Below are positions 33,863 to 42,052 of a DNA stretch of 64,000 nt, piece after piece. The notes under the pieces were generated by a model. That model had not been told where the DNA came from. It saw only the letters and a program-made list of their open reading frames with translations, and made no database searches. A program made the translations under genes and the position numbers. The stretch is from Pseudomonadota bacterium (GTDB lineage Bacteria > Myxococcota_A > Polyangia > Polyangiales > Polyangiaceae). Every line of letters begins with the position of its first letter. The stretch's first letter is position 1. Location of the stretch: the NCBI GenBank assembly GCA_023423895.1, contig JAFAER010000081.1:1-64000 (forward strand), read 5' to 3'.

Positions 33863-34746
33863 CGGTCGAAGCGGTCATGCTCTGGAACGAGCCGAACAAC
33901 CTCAGTCACTGGGACTTCTCCATCGACAAGGACTGGGCGATGTTCGCTTCGATGGTGAAGGCGGCCGCCGCCGAGATCCGCCGGGAACGCCCGCGGCTCA
34001 CCCAGGTGCTCGGGGGCATCTCGCCGATTGACCCGAGCTTCGTCAGGAACATGAGCGAGAAGGGAGTGCTCGACATGGTCGATGTCGTCGCGCTCCACGG
34101 GTTCCCGTTCGACTGGAATCACTGGCAGGTCCACGAGTGGCCGGACAAGCTGGCGGAGATCCGCACGGTGACGAGCCGGCCTCTCTGGGTGAGCGAGGCC
34201 GGCGTGTCGACGTTCGGCTCGGAGGAAGTGCAGGAGCTCGGGCTCCGCAGGACCGCGGAGCTGCTGCTGGACAGGGTCGAACGGATCCACTGGTACAGCC
34301 TCTACGACCTTCCGAAGGCGTGGCCGGCGACCACACGTCATCGCGAGGCTGAAGGATCGTCCTATTACCGCCACTTCTACATGGGGCTCATTCGCGAAGA
34401 CGGTCAGCCGAAGCGAGCGCTGCGCCTCTTCAGCGACTTCACGCCGGCGCTCGGCGTGTGCCAGTGGATGCACTACGAGGATCACAGGCTCGACGACATG
34501 GTCGCCTGGCTCCGAAAGCTGGGCGTGAAGAAGCTGCGCACGGGCTTGTCCTGGGCAGACAGTCTACGGCCAGGCGCGGAGCGTTGGTTCGATCGCCAGA
34601 TGAAGGCGCTCGAGCCTTTCGACGTGACCGTGACGTATTGCTTCACACCGGAGTCCGCGGGCATCAGGCCGGATCACACGTCGCCGCCCAAGAACGTCGA
34701 AGCGTTTGCCGAGTTCTGCGCGCGGATGACACGCCGATATTGCTGA
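33859..34746 (+). CDS. Glycoside hydrolase-like (GH39/GH5-type) TIM barrel, apparently circularly permuted
   Basis: The 295-aa protein starts directly at a beta-4-like strand with VMLWNEPNN (candidate acid/base E11), then 'VVALHGFPFDWNHWQ', 'RPLWVSEAGVSTFG' (candidate nucleophile E113), 'WYSLYDLPKAWP' and 'GLIREDGQPKRALRLF', which normally ends a clan-A barrel. Residues 210-294 then read like the first strands of such a barrel ('WLRKLGVKKLRTGLSWADS', 'FDVTVTYCFTPES', 'VEAFAEFCARMTRRY') and stop exactly where WNEPNN would follow. No signal peptide is present, so it acts in the cytoplasm, perhaps as a transglycosidase or trimming enzyme. It overlaps the methyltransferase gene by 4 bp. Confidence 0.72.
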   Translation: MTVEAVMLWNEPNNLSHWDFSIDKDWAMFASMVKAAAAEIRRERPRLTQVLGGISPIDPSFVRNMSEKGVLDMVDVVALHGFPFDWNHWQVHEWPDKLAEIRTVTSRPLWVSEAGVSTFGSEEVQELGLRRTAELLLDRVERIHWYSLYDLPKAWPATTRHREAEGSSYYRHFYMGLIREDGQPKRALRLFSDFTPALGVCQWMHYEDHRLDDMVAWLRKLGVKKLRTGLSWADSLRPGAERWFDRQMKALEPFDVTVTYCFTPESAGIRPDHTSPPKNVEAFAEFCARMTRRYC

Positions 34747-34865
34747 GGCGATTGCCTCGGTCTCGTTACGAGCGAACCGACGAGTGCCCGAGCCTCGTCC
34801 GACGTGGACGACGCACCGGGAGCTCTCTTTGTGAGGAGCGCGCCGAGAAGACGTGGAGGTAACTC

Positions 34866-35735
34866 ATGACACAGAGGTTCGAGGTAGTGCGGCTGCGTCT
34901 CGTCGGCGACGACGACATCGACTCGAGCGTCGTCGAACGAGAGTTTCCGACAGTCAGGGTCGAGCGAGCCTCGCACGCGGCGCCGTCCGACATCATCGTC
35001 GACGACTACGTCTGGCGTGGGGCGTTCGATCTCCGGACGCTCGACGAGAAGATCGAGCACGCCGGGTCGACGCTCGGGATTTCGGTGCGCGGACACGACG
35101 CCCCACGCATCGCGTGCGAGGTCCTGACGCGATACCAACGTCTGCTCAGCCGGCGAAACCATGCGTCGTCGACGCCGCTGTTCGATGCGGTGTTGCGGGC
35201 CCATGCCGGGATCCATGATGTGTCCCTTCCTCTGGTGAAGGCCGACCTCGATCACGCGGTCGACACATGGCAATGGATGTTGCGGCTCCAACCGGAGGTC
35301 GGGCTCGCTCCGCAGCTCGCGGCCTTGTTTCACGACGTCGAGCGCCTGGAGAGCGAGGCGCGTGAGCGCATCGAGCACCGCGCCCCGGACTATCAGACGT
35401 TCAAGGACGCGCACGCGCAAAAGGGAGCCGAGCGCACGTTCGAGATCCTCGTGAAGGCAGGGGTGAGCTCGGAAGAGGCGGAGCGCGCGCGGGACCTCGT
35501 CGGTCGCCACGAGCGCCGAGCGGGCGATCCGGAGGTGCTGCTGCTCAACGACGCGGACGCGCTCTCGTTCTTTTCGCTCAACAGCCCCGGATACATCGAC
35601 TACTTCGGTGTGGCCCAGACCCGCCGCAAGGTCGCGTACACGCTCTCGCGGCTCGGACCGCGTGCGAAGGAGAGGCTCGACTGCGTACGGCTCCGTCCGG
35701 ACGTCGAGCGCCTCCTCCGCGAGGTGGCGGCATGA
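34866..35735 (+). CDS. HD/DUF4202-like protein, copy 1
   Basis: The 289-aa protein has a C-terminal helical domain with 'APQLAALFHDVERLE' (HD pair), 'IEHRAPDYQTFKDAHAQKGA', 'DLVGRHERRAG' and 'LLLNDADALSFF', the His/Asp arrangement of HD-type metal-dependent phosphohydrolases close to DUF4202. An N-terminal domain of about 110 residues, conserved in the paralogue at 43293, contains 'VERE-FPTV' and 'VDDYVWRGAFDLRTLDEKIE'. It starts 119 bp after the hydrolase gene and overlaps the next glycosyltransferase by 4 bp. It may remove a phosphate or nucleotide from a pathway intermediate; this is inference. Confidence 0.7.
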   Translation: MTQRFEVVRLRLVGDDDIDSSVVEREFPTVRVERASHAAPSDIIVDDYVWRGAFDLRTLDEKIEHAGSTLGISVRGHDAPRIACEVLTRYQRLLSRRNHASSTPLFDAVLRAHAGIHDVSLPLVKADLDHAVDTWQWMLRLQPEVGLAPQLAALFHDVERLESEARERIEHRAPDYQTFKDAHAQKGAERTFEILVKAGVSSEEAERARDLVGRHERRAGDPEVLLLNDADALSFFSLNSPGYIDYFGVAQTRRKVAYTLSRLGPRAKERLDCVRLRPDVERLLREVAA

Positions 35736-36814
35736 AGTTCGTCATCTTCGGCTTGTCGGTCAGCTCTGCATGGGGGAACGGACACGCCACGTTGTGGAGA
35801 GGAATCTTGCGAGCGCTCGCGAAGGACGGGCACCAGGTCGTCTTCTTCGAGCGCGATACGCCGTTCTACGCGAGCCATCGAGATCTCACGACCGGTGAAG
35901 GCTACGAGATCGTCATCTATCCGACCTGGGCAGAGGCCGCTCCCAGAGCCCGCCGCGAGCTCGCGACCGCCGACGTCGCGATCGTCACCTCGTACCAGGC
36001 CGATGCGGCCGCTGCGACCGAGCTCGTCCTCGAGTCGCGTCGAACGCGCGTGTTCTACGATCTCGACACGCCGGTGACGTTCGAGCGTCTGGGGCAGGGG
36101 GAGCTCGTCTCGTGGCTGCCCCCAGGTGGGTATGGCGAGTTCGATCTGGTCCTCAGCTACACGGGCGGCGAGGTGCTCGAACGGCTCCGGCACGAGCTCG
36201 GCGCTCGTCGCGTCGCTCCGCTCTTCGGCTGCGTCGATGCCGATGCTCATCGACCGGGCCAGCGGAGGCCGGAGCTCGCGTGCGACCTCTCGTATCTCGG
36301 GACGTACTCGGTCGATCGCCAGGCCGGAGTCGAGAGCCTCCTCCTCGACGTGGCCGAGCGTGCGCCGCATCGCCGGCTCGTGCTCGGCGGACCGATGTAT
36401 CCCGCCGAGATGCGCCGGCCGTCGAACGTCATGGTACTCGCGCACGTCTCGCCGGCCGACCACTCGGCGTTCTACGGCTCCTCTCGGCTCACGCTGAATC
36501 TCACGCGAGGAGCGATGGCGAAGACCGGCTTCTGCCCGTCGGCGCGGCTGTTCGAGGCGGCTGCGTGCGGTGTACCCGTGATCACGGATCACTGGGCTGG
36601 GATCGAGGCGTTCTTCGCCCCCGGGGCGGAGATCCTCGTCGCCCGCGACACCGACGACGTTCTCGCGATGCTGGAGCTCTCGCGCGAGGCTCTCGACGGA
36701 GTCGCGCGGTCCGCTCGCGAGCGCGTCCTCGCCGAGCACACCGCGGCCCACCGCGCGCGGGAGCTCGTCGAGCTCGTCCGATCCATCCCGGCGCGTCGCG
36801 CGTCTGCTGCGTAG
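35732..36814 (+). CDS. CgeB-like glycosyltransferase 4
   Basis: The 360-aa paralogue of the 30017 gene: 'FGLSVSSAWGNGHATLWRG', 'VVFFERDTPFYASHRD', 'FYDLDTPVTFERL', 'LSYLGTYSVDRQAGVE', 'GFCPSARLFEAAACGVPVIT' and 'VLAEHTAAHRARELV'. The shared WGNGHAT near the N-terminus replaces the Gly-rich loop of classic GT-B enzymes. It overlaps the HD-like gene by 4 bp (ATGA) and is followed by the inositol-phosphate synthase gene after a 40-bp gap. Donor and acceptor are unknown. Confidence 0.82.
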   Translation: MKFVIFGLSVSSAWGNGHATLWRGILRALAKDGHQVVFFERDTPFYASHRDLTTGEGYEIVIYPTWAEAAPRARRELATADVAIVTSYQADAAAATELVLESRRTRVFYDLDTPVTFERLGQGELVSWLPPGGYGEFDLVLSYTGGEVLERLRHELGARRVAPLFGCVDADAHRPGQRRPELACDLSYLGTYSVDRQAGVESLLLDVAERAPHRRLVLGGPMYPAEMRRPSNVMVLAHVSPADHSAFYGSSRLTLNLTRGAMAKTGFCPSARLFEAAACGVPVITDHWAGIEAFFAPGAEILVARDTDDVLAMLELSREALDGVARSARERVLAEHTAAHRARELVELVRSIPARRASAA

Positions 36815-36854
36815 TCCCAGGTCCAGGCCATCGACAGTCAGGAGGAGCACCGCC

Positions 36855-38168
36855 GTGCAAAAGCCATCGACCATCCGTCCAGCCGCCGGCCGACTCGCCG
36901 TCCTCCTTCCAGGCCTCGGCGCCGTCGCGACGACTGCGATCGCCGGCGTGATGCTCGCGCGGCGCGGTCTCGCAGAGCCAGTGGGCTCGCTCACCCAGAT
37001 GGGGACCATCCGACTCGGTTCGCGGAAGCACGCTCGCCAGCCGAAGGTGCGCGAGCTCGTGCCGCTGGCGTCGATGGACGATCTCGTCTTCGGCGGCTGG
37101 GACATCTTCACGGACGACGCTCTCGAATCAGCGCGGAGCGCCGACGTGCTCCATCCGCAACACCTCGAGCTCGTCGCCGACGAGCTCTGCCGGATTCGCC
37201 CGATGGCCGCCGTCTTCGATCAAGCCTACGTGCGCCGTCTCGACGGCGAGAACGTGAAGCGAGGATCGACGAAGGCGGATCTCGTGGAGCAGGTCCAGCA
37301 CGACATCCGTGCGTTCATGAAGCGCAACGAGTGCACGCGTGCGGTCGCGATCTGGTGCGGGTCGACGGAGGTGTATCTCGAGCCGACCGCCGTCCACGAG
37401 TCGATCGAAGCGTTCGAGGCCGGGCTCCTCGCGAACGACCCGCAGATCGCGAGCTCGCAGATCTACGCCTGGGCCTGCATCAAAGAGGGAGTTCCGTTCG
37501 CGAACGGCGCCCCGAACCTCACCGTCGACTTCCCGGCCGCCTGGCAGCTTGCCCGCGAGCGCCATGTCCCGCTCGCAGGCAAGGACTTCAAGACGGGCCA
37601 AACCTTGATGAAGACCGTCATCGCGCCCGGCCTCAAGGCGAGGATGCTCGGCGTGCGAGGCTGGTTCTCGACCAACATCCTCGGAAACCGTGACGGGGCC
37701 GTCCTCGACGACCCCGGCTCGTTCCGGACGAAGGAGGTCTCGAAGCTCGGCTCGCTCGAGACGATCTTCCAGCCTCACCTGCACCCCGCGCTCTACGCCG
37801 ACGTCTTCCACAAGGTCCGCATCGAGTACTACCCGCCACGCGGCGATGCCAAGGAGGGCTGGGACAACATCGATCTCTTCGGCTGGCTCGGCTACCCGAT
37901 GCAGCTGAAGATCGACTTCTTGTGTCGCGACTCCATCCTCGCTGCGCCGATCGTCCTCGATCTCGCGCTGTTCCTCGACTTCGCGCAGCGCGCAGGGCTG
38001 CGGGGCATCCAGGAGTGGCTCTCGTTCTACTTCAAGTCACCCATGGCGGCCCGTGGCCTCGTTCCGGAGCATGACCTCTTCATCCAGCTCAAGAAGCTGA
38101 AGAACACGCTGCGCTTCTTGATGGGGGAAGAGCTGATCACGCATCTCGGCGCCGAGTACTACGACTGA
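36855..38168 (+). CDS. ino1: myo-Inositol-1-phosphate synthase
   Basis: The GTG at 36855 follows AGGAGGAG and gives 437 aa. NAD-binding starts at LLPGLGAVATTAIAGV; further landmarks are 'IWCGSTEVYLEP', 'FANGAPNLTVDFPAAW', 'GKDFKTGQTLMKT', 'WFSTNILGNRDG' (a signature of MIPS, with the catalytic Lys region) and 'KIDFLCRDSILAAPIVLDL'. The enzyme turns glucose-6-phosphate into 1L-myo-inositol-1-phosphate. It is the last gene of the long operon, which points to an inositol-containing product. Its last 10 bp overlap the end of the convergent transporter gene. Confidence 0.9.
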   Translation: MQKPSTIRPAAGRLAVLLPGLGAVATTAIAGVMLARRGLAEPVGSLTQMGTIRLGSRKHARQPKVRELVPLASMDDLVFGGWDIFTDDALESARSADVLHPQHLELVADELCRIRPMAAVFDQAYVRRLDGENVKRGSTKADLVEQVQHDIRAFMKRNECTRAVAIWCGSTEVYLEPTAVHESIEAFEAGLLANDPQIASSQIYAWACIKEGVPFANGAPNLTVDFPAAWQLARERHVPLAGKDFKTGQTLMKTVIAPGLKARMLGVRGWFSTNILGNRDGAVLDDPGSFRTKEVSKLGSLETIFQPHLHPALYADVFHKVRIEYYPPRGDAKEGWDNIDLFGWLGYPMQLKIDFLCRDSILAAPIVLDLALFLDFAQRAGLRGIQEWLSFYFKSPMAARGLVPEHDLFIQLKKLKNTLRFLMGEELITHLGAEYYD

Positions 38169-40039
38169 GGTTCGACGTACCACGGCGTGCTCACGACGAT
38201 GATGCGTGGGCCGCCGCGGAACAGGAGCAGCCCCTTCAGGAGAGCCGCCGTGTTGTTGTGATAGAAGACGTGATACCAGCGGGGCTCCACGATCTGGGGG
38301 ACGACGACCGCTACGCTCCGCGTCGGGTCCGTCTTCGCGAGCTCCTTGATGAAGTGGAGGAGCGGCGCGAACAGCTCGCGGTATTCGGATGTCAGCACGA
38401 CGAGCTTCGGCGGCCGGACCTTCGCCTCTTCTGCATGGCGGACGACGAGGTCCTTCCAGCTCCGTTCGAGCGTGTCCGCCTGGTGCTCCGGCGTCAGCAC
38501 CTGCACGATGGTCACGTCTTGAGACAGGGCATAAGCGAAGTGCAGCGCTTTCTGCGCAGGCCGGTCCCAGCGTCGGAGCGGGATGATCACGTGCGGCGGC
38601 GGCGCGGGTCGCAGATTCAGCGGACCGCTGAGAGCCGTCATCCGCTCGAGCGCCGAGTAGTGGCGCCGGCTCGTGCAGAACGATACGTACATCCCGGCGA
38701 TGAGCACGAGGCTGATCCACGCGCCGTGTTCGAACTTCGCGGCGATGACGACGACGAGCGTCGCTGCCGTGGCGATGGCGCCAGCGAGGTTGAACGCCAT
38801 CTTCATACGCGCGTGGCGCCCGCGGCTCTTCTGCCAGTGCCGGACCATCCCTGCCTGCGAGAGCGTGAAGGAGAGCAACGCGCCCACCGCGAAGAGCGGG
38901 ATGAGGTGGTCGGTGATGCCGTGGAAGGTGACGAGCAAGACCGCGGAGAGCACGGAGAGGACGACGATGCCGTGCGAGAAGACGAGCCGCCGGCCTCGGT
39001 GTGCGAAGGTCTCGGGAAGATAGCGGTCGAGGGCGAGGAGCCTCGCCACGCGAGGAAAGCCCGCGAAGCTCGTGTTCGCCGAGAACGCGAGGACGGCGAC
39101 GACGGCGGCAATCGTGAGGTGATAGAACGCGCCGCGGCCCCAGACAGTCGCGACGAGTCGAGAGAGGATGCTCTCGTAGCCCGTCTCGCCGGGCGGCGTC
39201 GCGGTGATGTCGAAGGCGTGGCAGACGACGGCGATGCCGAGGAGGAGAACGACGAGGCACGCTGCGATGATCGCGAGGGTGCGCCGCGCATGCACCTCGC
39301 TCGGTGTCGCGAAGAGCGGCACACCGTTGCTCACGGCCTCGATACCGGTCATCGCGGTCGATCCGTTCGCGAACGCTCGCGCGAGGAGCCACGGGGTCAC
39401 GAGCGCGACGGCCGCGGGGGGAGCCGTCCCGGGGGCCGTCGTCGGCGGAAGATCGCCGGCGACGGCACGCCCGACACCGACCGCAATGGTGAGCCCAAGG
39501 CATCCGATGAAGACGTACGCGGGGACGACGAACGCGACCGCGGTGGAGCGGATGCCTCTCAGGTTGAGCACGGTGATCCCGACGAGGAGCGCGAGACAGA
39601 TCGCCAATGTGTGCGGCAAGAGCGCCGGCACCGCAGAGACGATCGCGCCGGTGCCGGCGGCGATTGCGACGGCCACGTTGAGGACGTAGTCGAGCCCGAG
39701 GGCGGCCGCGGCGACCAGGCCGGCCGTGGTGCCGAGGTTCTCCTTCGCGACCGTGAACGAGCCGCCACCGGACGGATACGCGCCGATCGTCTGGCGGTAC
39801 GATGCCGTCACGATCACGATGACGGCCACGATCGCGATCGTGAGGGGCAGGAGATAGTCGACGGCGCTCGCACCGAGGACGAGCAAGGTCGTGAGGAGCG
39901 CTTCCGGCCCGTATGCGGCGGACGCGAGCGCATCGAGGCCGAGCACCGCGACGCCTCTCAGCGGACCGATGCGCTCCTGCTGCTCCTCCGAGCTCTTCAG
40001 CCGGGCACCGAAGATCAGCGTGGACCAGGCTCGGTTCAT
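38159..40039 (-). CDS. APC-superfamily transporter, KimA-like
   Basis: The 626-aa inner-membrane protein has about 12 transmembrane helices in residues 25-450 and a C-terminal cytoplasmic alpha/beta domain of about 170 residues. N-terminal 'ERIGPLRGVAVLGLDALASAAYGPEAL' and 'AYPSGGGSFTVAKENLG' match the APC family branch that includes the K+/H+ symporter KimA (YdaO) of Bacillus, whose length and C-terminal domain are also similar. Potassium or an amino acid could be the substrate. It overlaps the upstream fusion gene by 4 bp, so the two are translationally coupled on the minus strand. Confidence 0.8.
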   Translation of the reverse strand: MNRAWSTLIFGARLKSSEEQQERIGPLRGVAVLGLDALASAAYGPEALLTTLLVLGASAVDYLLPLTIAIVAVIVIVTASYRQTIGAYPSGGGSFTVAKENLGTTAGLVAAAALGLDYVLNVAVAIAAGTGAIVSAVPALLPHTLAICLALLVGITVLNLRGIRSTAVAFVVPAYVFIGCLGLTIAVGVGRAVAGDLPPTTAPGTAPPAAVALVTPWLLARAFANGSTAMTGIEAVSNGVPLFATPSEVHARRTLAIIAACLVVLLLGIAVVCHAFDITATPPGETGYESILSRLVATVWGRGAFYHLTIAAVVAVLAFSANTSFAGFPRVARLLALDRYLPETFAHRGRRLVFSHGIVVLSVLSAVLLVTFHGITDHLIPLFAVGALLSFTLSQAGMVRHWQKSRGRHARMKMAFNLAGAIATAATLVVVIAAKFEHGAWISLVLIAGMYVSFCTSRRHYSALERMTALSGPLNLRPAPPPHVIIPLRRWDRPAQKALHFAYALSQDVTIVQVLTPEHQADTLERSWKDLVVRHAEEAKVRPPKLVVLTSEYRELFAPLLHFIKELAKTDPTRSVAVVVPQIVEPRWYHVFYHNNTAALLKGLLLFRGGPRIIVVSTPWYVEPQS

Positions 40040-41712
40040 TCTCGAGGGCGCCCGCTGCTGGTATCCATGCAGACAGCGAGCCGCGTGTGGTAGCGGTCGA
40101 GATCACGTGTGAGCCGCAGGGCCTCGGCTGCGGACGAGCCGTTCAAGGCGAACGCCGTGAAGGCCCCTCGGATCGACGCGTACGCGGCGATCCACGCAGC
40201 GAGGCGACTCGTGGCGTCGTCACCAGAAGCGCGCCGATAGCACGCGAGGAGGTAGTCGCATGCGTCGCGGTCCATCTCCCATTCGACGACGGCACCGGCG
40301 AGGTCCCACGCGATGTCCGTCGGCCCCGGAAAGAAGTGATCGTCGCCGTGGGCGATCGCGTCCGTCTTCCGGACGCTGCCGTCCGCCATGCGCAGCCATT
40401 CGTGCGGAGCCAGGCGTCCGTCCGTGGTCGCGATTCTCTCGACGGGGAGCAGCAGGTTCGAGATGAGAGCCTCGACGGCCGCTGTCTCGCCGAGCAGTGC
40501 CCGCAGGTTCTTCGCCGCGACTGGCTCGAGCTCGTGCTCGGCCGACACGAGCGGGCAGAGCGTCGGTCGGCGCGCGCAGTAGTGTGCGATGTGCTCGATC
40601 AGTGAGCGATCGAGGTCGCTGACCTGCATCGGACGACCACACCACGGGTACGACGTCCAGCCGTCACCCTCGTCGCTCGGGTCGAGCGCGATGCCCTCGG
40701 CGGCGAGCGCGGACGCACGATGGCGCGCAGCCCGTCCGGCCGACCCGAGCCCCTCGAACTTGAAGAGGCGTCCTCCTGCGACGAGCTTGCGTCGCTCCAT
40801 CGACTGCGCGACCGCCGGCCAGTGCTCGTCGCCCGGATAGTGGAGTGGGCGCCACGCGCCGGCAGAGATGTCGAGCGGCCGCCCGAGCGCGGCGCATGCC
40901 GCGGGAGCAAACGCGCCCGTTGCCGCAACGATGTGGCGGAACGACTGCCATCGCCTCGGGCCATCTGGCGCGCAGAGTCGGTCCGGGTCCACTGGACGAC
41001 TGCATATGAAGAGGACGCGCTCGCGTGGGATGCCGGCCATCACCACCGCTTCGCCCGTCGCGATGAAGCTCGACCCGCTGAGGCCCGGACCCTCGTCGAC
41101 GATGACGACCGCGGCGCCGTGGTCGCGAGCATGGGCGATGGCGTCGGCGATCTCCGGGTCGAGCGTCAGCCGGCGATCGATTGGCGACCCGTCGGGGCGC
41201 ACGGTGACACGCGCCGTCGATACGCCGCGCGCCCGCAGGGCTGCCGCCGTGATCGCCGACAGCGTCGTGCCGATCGATCGCACGCCGATCACGAGCGCCT
41301 CGGTGGCCTCGATGACTTCGCTCGCCGCGGCGTAGGCCTGCGGGGCGAGCGCGTAGTACGCAAACCCCTCGGGCGGGCGAATGGCGACGCTCCGAGGAGC
41401 GCGCGCGTGCGCGAGGCCTTCCGCACAGGAGAGGAGGTCGGAGCTCTCGCCGAGTGCTGCTGCCGCAAGTGCGTCGGTGGCGTGCGCGACCGCGGTCGCC
41501 AGCGGGTCGCCGATGTCTGCGAGCGCCGCTTCGAGCTCCCCCGCGCAGACGAGCGCTTCGATGGCAGCCCGCTTCTTCGCCGTCGACGCGCGAAGCCGGT
41601 GCACCTCGATGATCGATCTCTCCAGCATGCGGAGGAGAGAGCCACCGTGAGCGAGCTGCTTGCTGTCGCGATAGACCCACGCATCCAGGGCCGACACGGC
41701 GAGGGGCGACAT
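40036..41712 (-). CDS. Phosphoribosyltransferase-like / kinase-like (APH fold) fusion protein
   Basis: The 558-aa protein is soluble. Residues 100-290 look like a type I phosphoribosyltransferase fold: 'VIGVRSIGTTLSAITAAALRA' (140-160) and the PRPP-loop-like 'VVIVDEGPGLSGSSF' (202-216). Residues 310-540 end in 'IAHGDDHFFPGPTDIAWDLAGA' (454-474), which resembles the catalytic and metal-binding segment (H-G-D, then D-x-x-W-D) of aminoglycoside/choline kinase-like proteins. I do not know a characterised protein with this pairing. It is first in a two-gene operon with the KimA-like transporter and is embedded in the glycan locus. Function unknown; phosphorylation or ribosylation of a small polyol is one guess. 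Confidence 0.65.
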   Translation of the reverse strand: MSPLAVSALDAWVYRDSKQLAHGGSLLRMLERSIIEVHRLRASTAKKRAAIEALVCAGELEAALADIGDPLATAVAHATDALAAAALGESSDLLSCAEGLAHARAPRSVAIRPPEGFAYYALAPQAYAAASEVIEATEALVIGVRSIGTTLSAITAAALRARGVSTARVTVRPDGSPIDRRLTLDPEIADAIAHARDHGAAVVIVDEGPGLSGSSFIATGEAVVMAGIPRERVLFICSRPVDPDRLCAPDGPRRWQSFRHIVAATGAFAPAACAALGRPLDISAGAWRPLHYPGDEHWPAVAQSMERRKLVAGGRLFKFEGLGSAGRAARHRASALAAEGIALDPSDEGDGWTSYPWCGRPMQVSDLDRSLIEHIAHYCARRPTLCPLVSAEHELEPVAAKNLRALLGETAAVEALISNLLLPVERIATTDGRLAPHEWLRMADGSVRKTDAIAHGDDHFFPGPTDIAWDLAGAVVEWEMDRDACDYLLACYRRASGDDATSRLAAWIAAYASIRGAFTAFALNGSSAAEALRLTRDLDRYHTRLAVCMDTSSGRPRE

Positions 41713-41893
41713 GGCCGGCGCCGAGGTGCACGGGATGATCCGCCGGACCAGGGGCCTTCCGATGGCCCGCTACCTGCACGCCGAAAACTCGTGATGCCCT
41801 TCTGACTCACGGACGGCCGGTCGCGTGCTGCGAACAGCGGCCCCGGTGGAGAGTCCAGAGGCGGGCAATGGAACGGAATTTCGTTGAACATCG

Positions 41894-41923
41894 AGTTCTC
41901 GTGGTGCTTTCACCGAGAACTCA
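41894..41923. repeat. Imperfect 12-bp hairpin
   Basis: GAGTTCTC pairs with GAGAACTC and GGTG with CACC around a CTTT tetraloop, with a 2-nt bulge in the 5' arm. It lies about 180 bp from the fusion gene start and about 110 bp upstream of the sigma-54-like element. An operator or leader structure is possible. Confidence 0.4.
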
Positions 41924-42036
41924 CGCGTGCAGAACGCCCCTGACCGTGGCGAAATAGGACAGCCTACTTCGGGCTACACGGGTTCACACTGGGCTTCGGC
42001 GCACGGTCGACGAAGATGACACGCCGCGACGCTCCG

Positions 42037-42052
42037 CGGCATGCGGAGTGCA
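42037..42052 (+). promoter_or_regulatory. Sigma-54-type promoter of the second epimerase cassette
   Basis: CGGCATGCGGAGTGCA has GG at 42038-42039 and GC at 42050-42051 (10-nt spacer). It agrees with the element at 22886-22901 in 12 of 16 positions, and it lies at almost the same distance from its ATG (126 nt against 121 nt between the GC and the start codon). Confidence 0.5.

Noticed and set aside
41728..41741. GC-N10-CC (sigma-54-like, minus strand) near the start of the phosphoribosyltransferase/kinase-like gene
   Set aside because: Only the invariant dinucleotides and GTGC fit; the -24 box reads GGATC instead of GGCAC, a level of match expected by chance in this GC-rich DNA.
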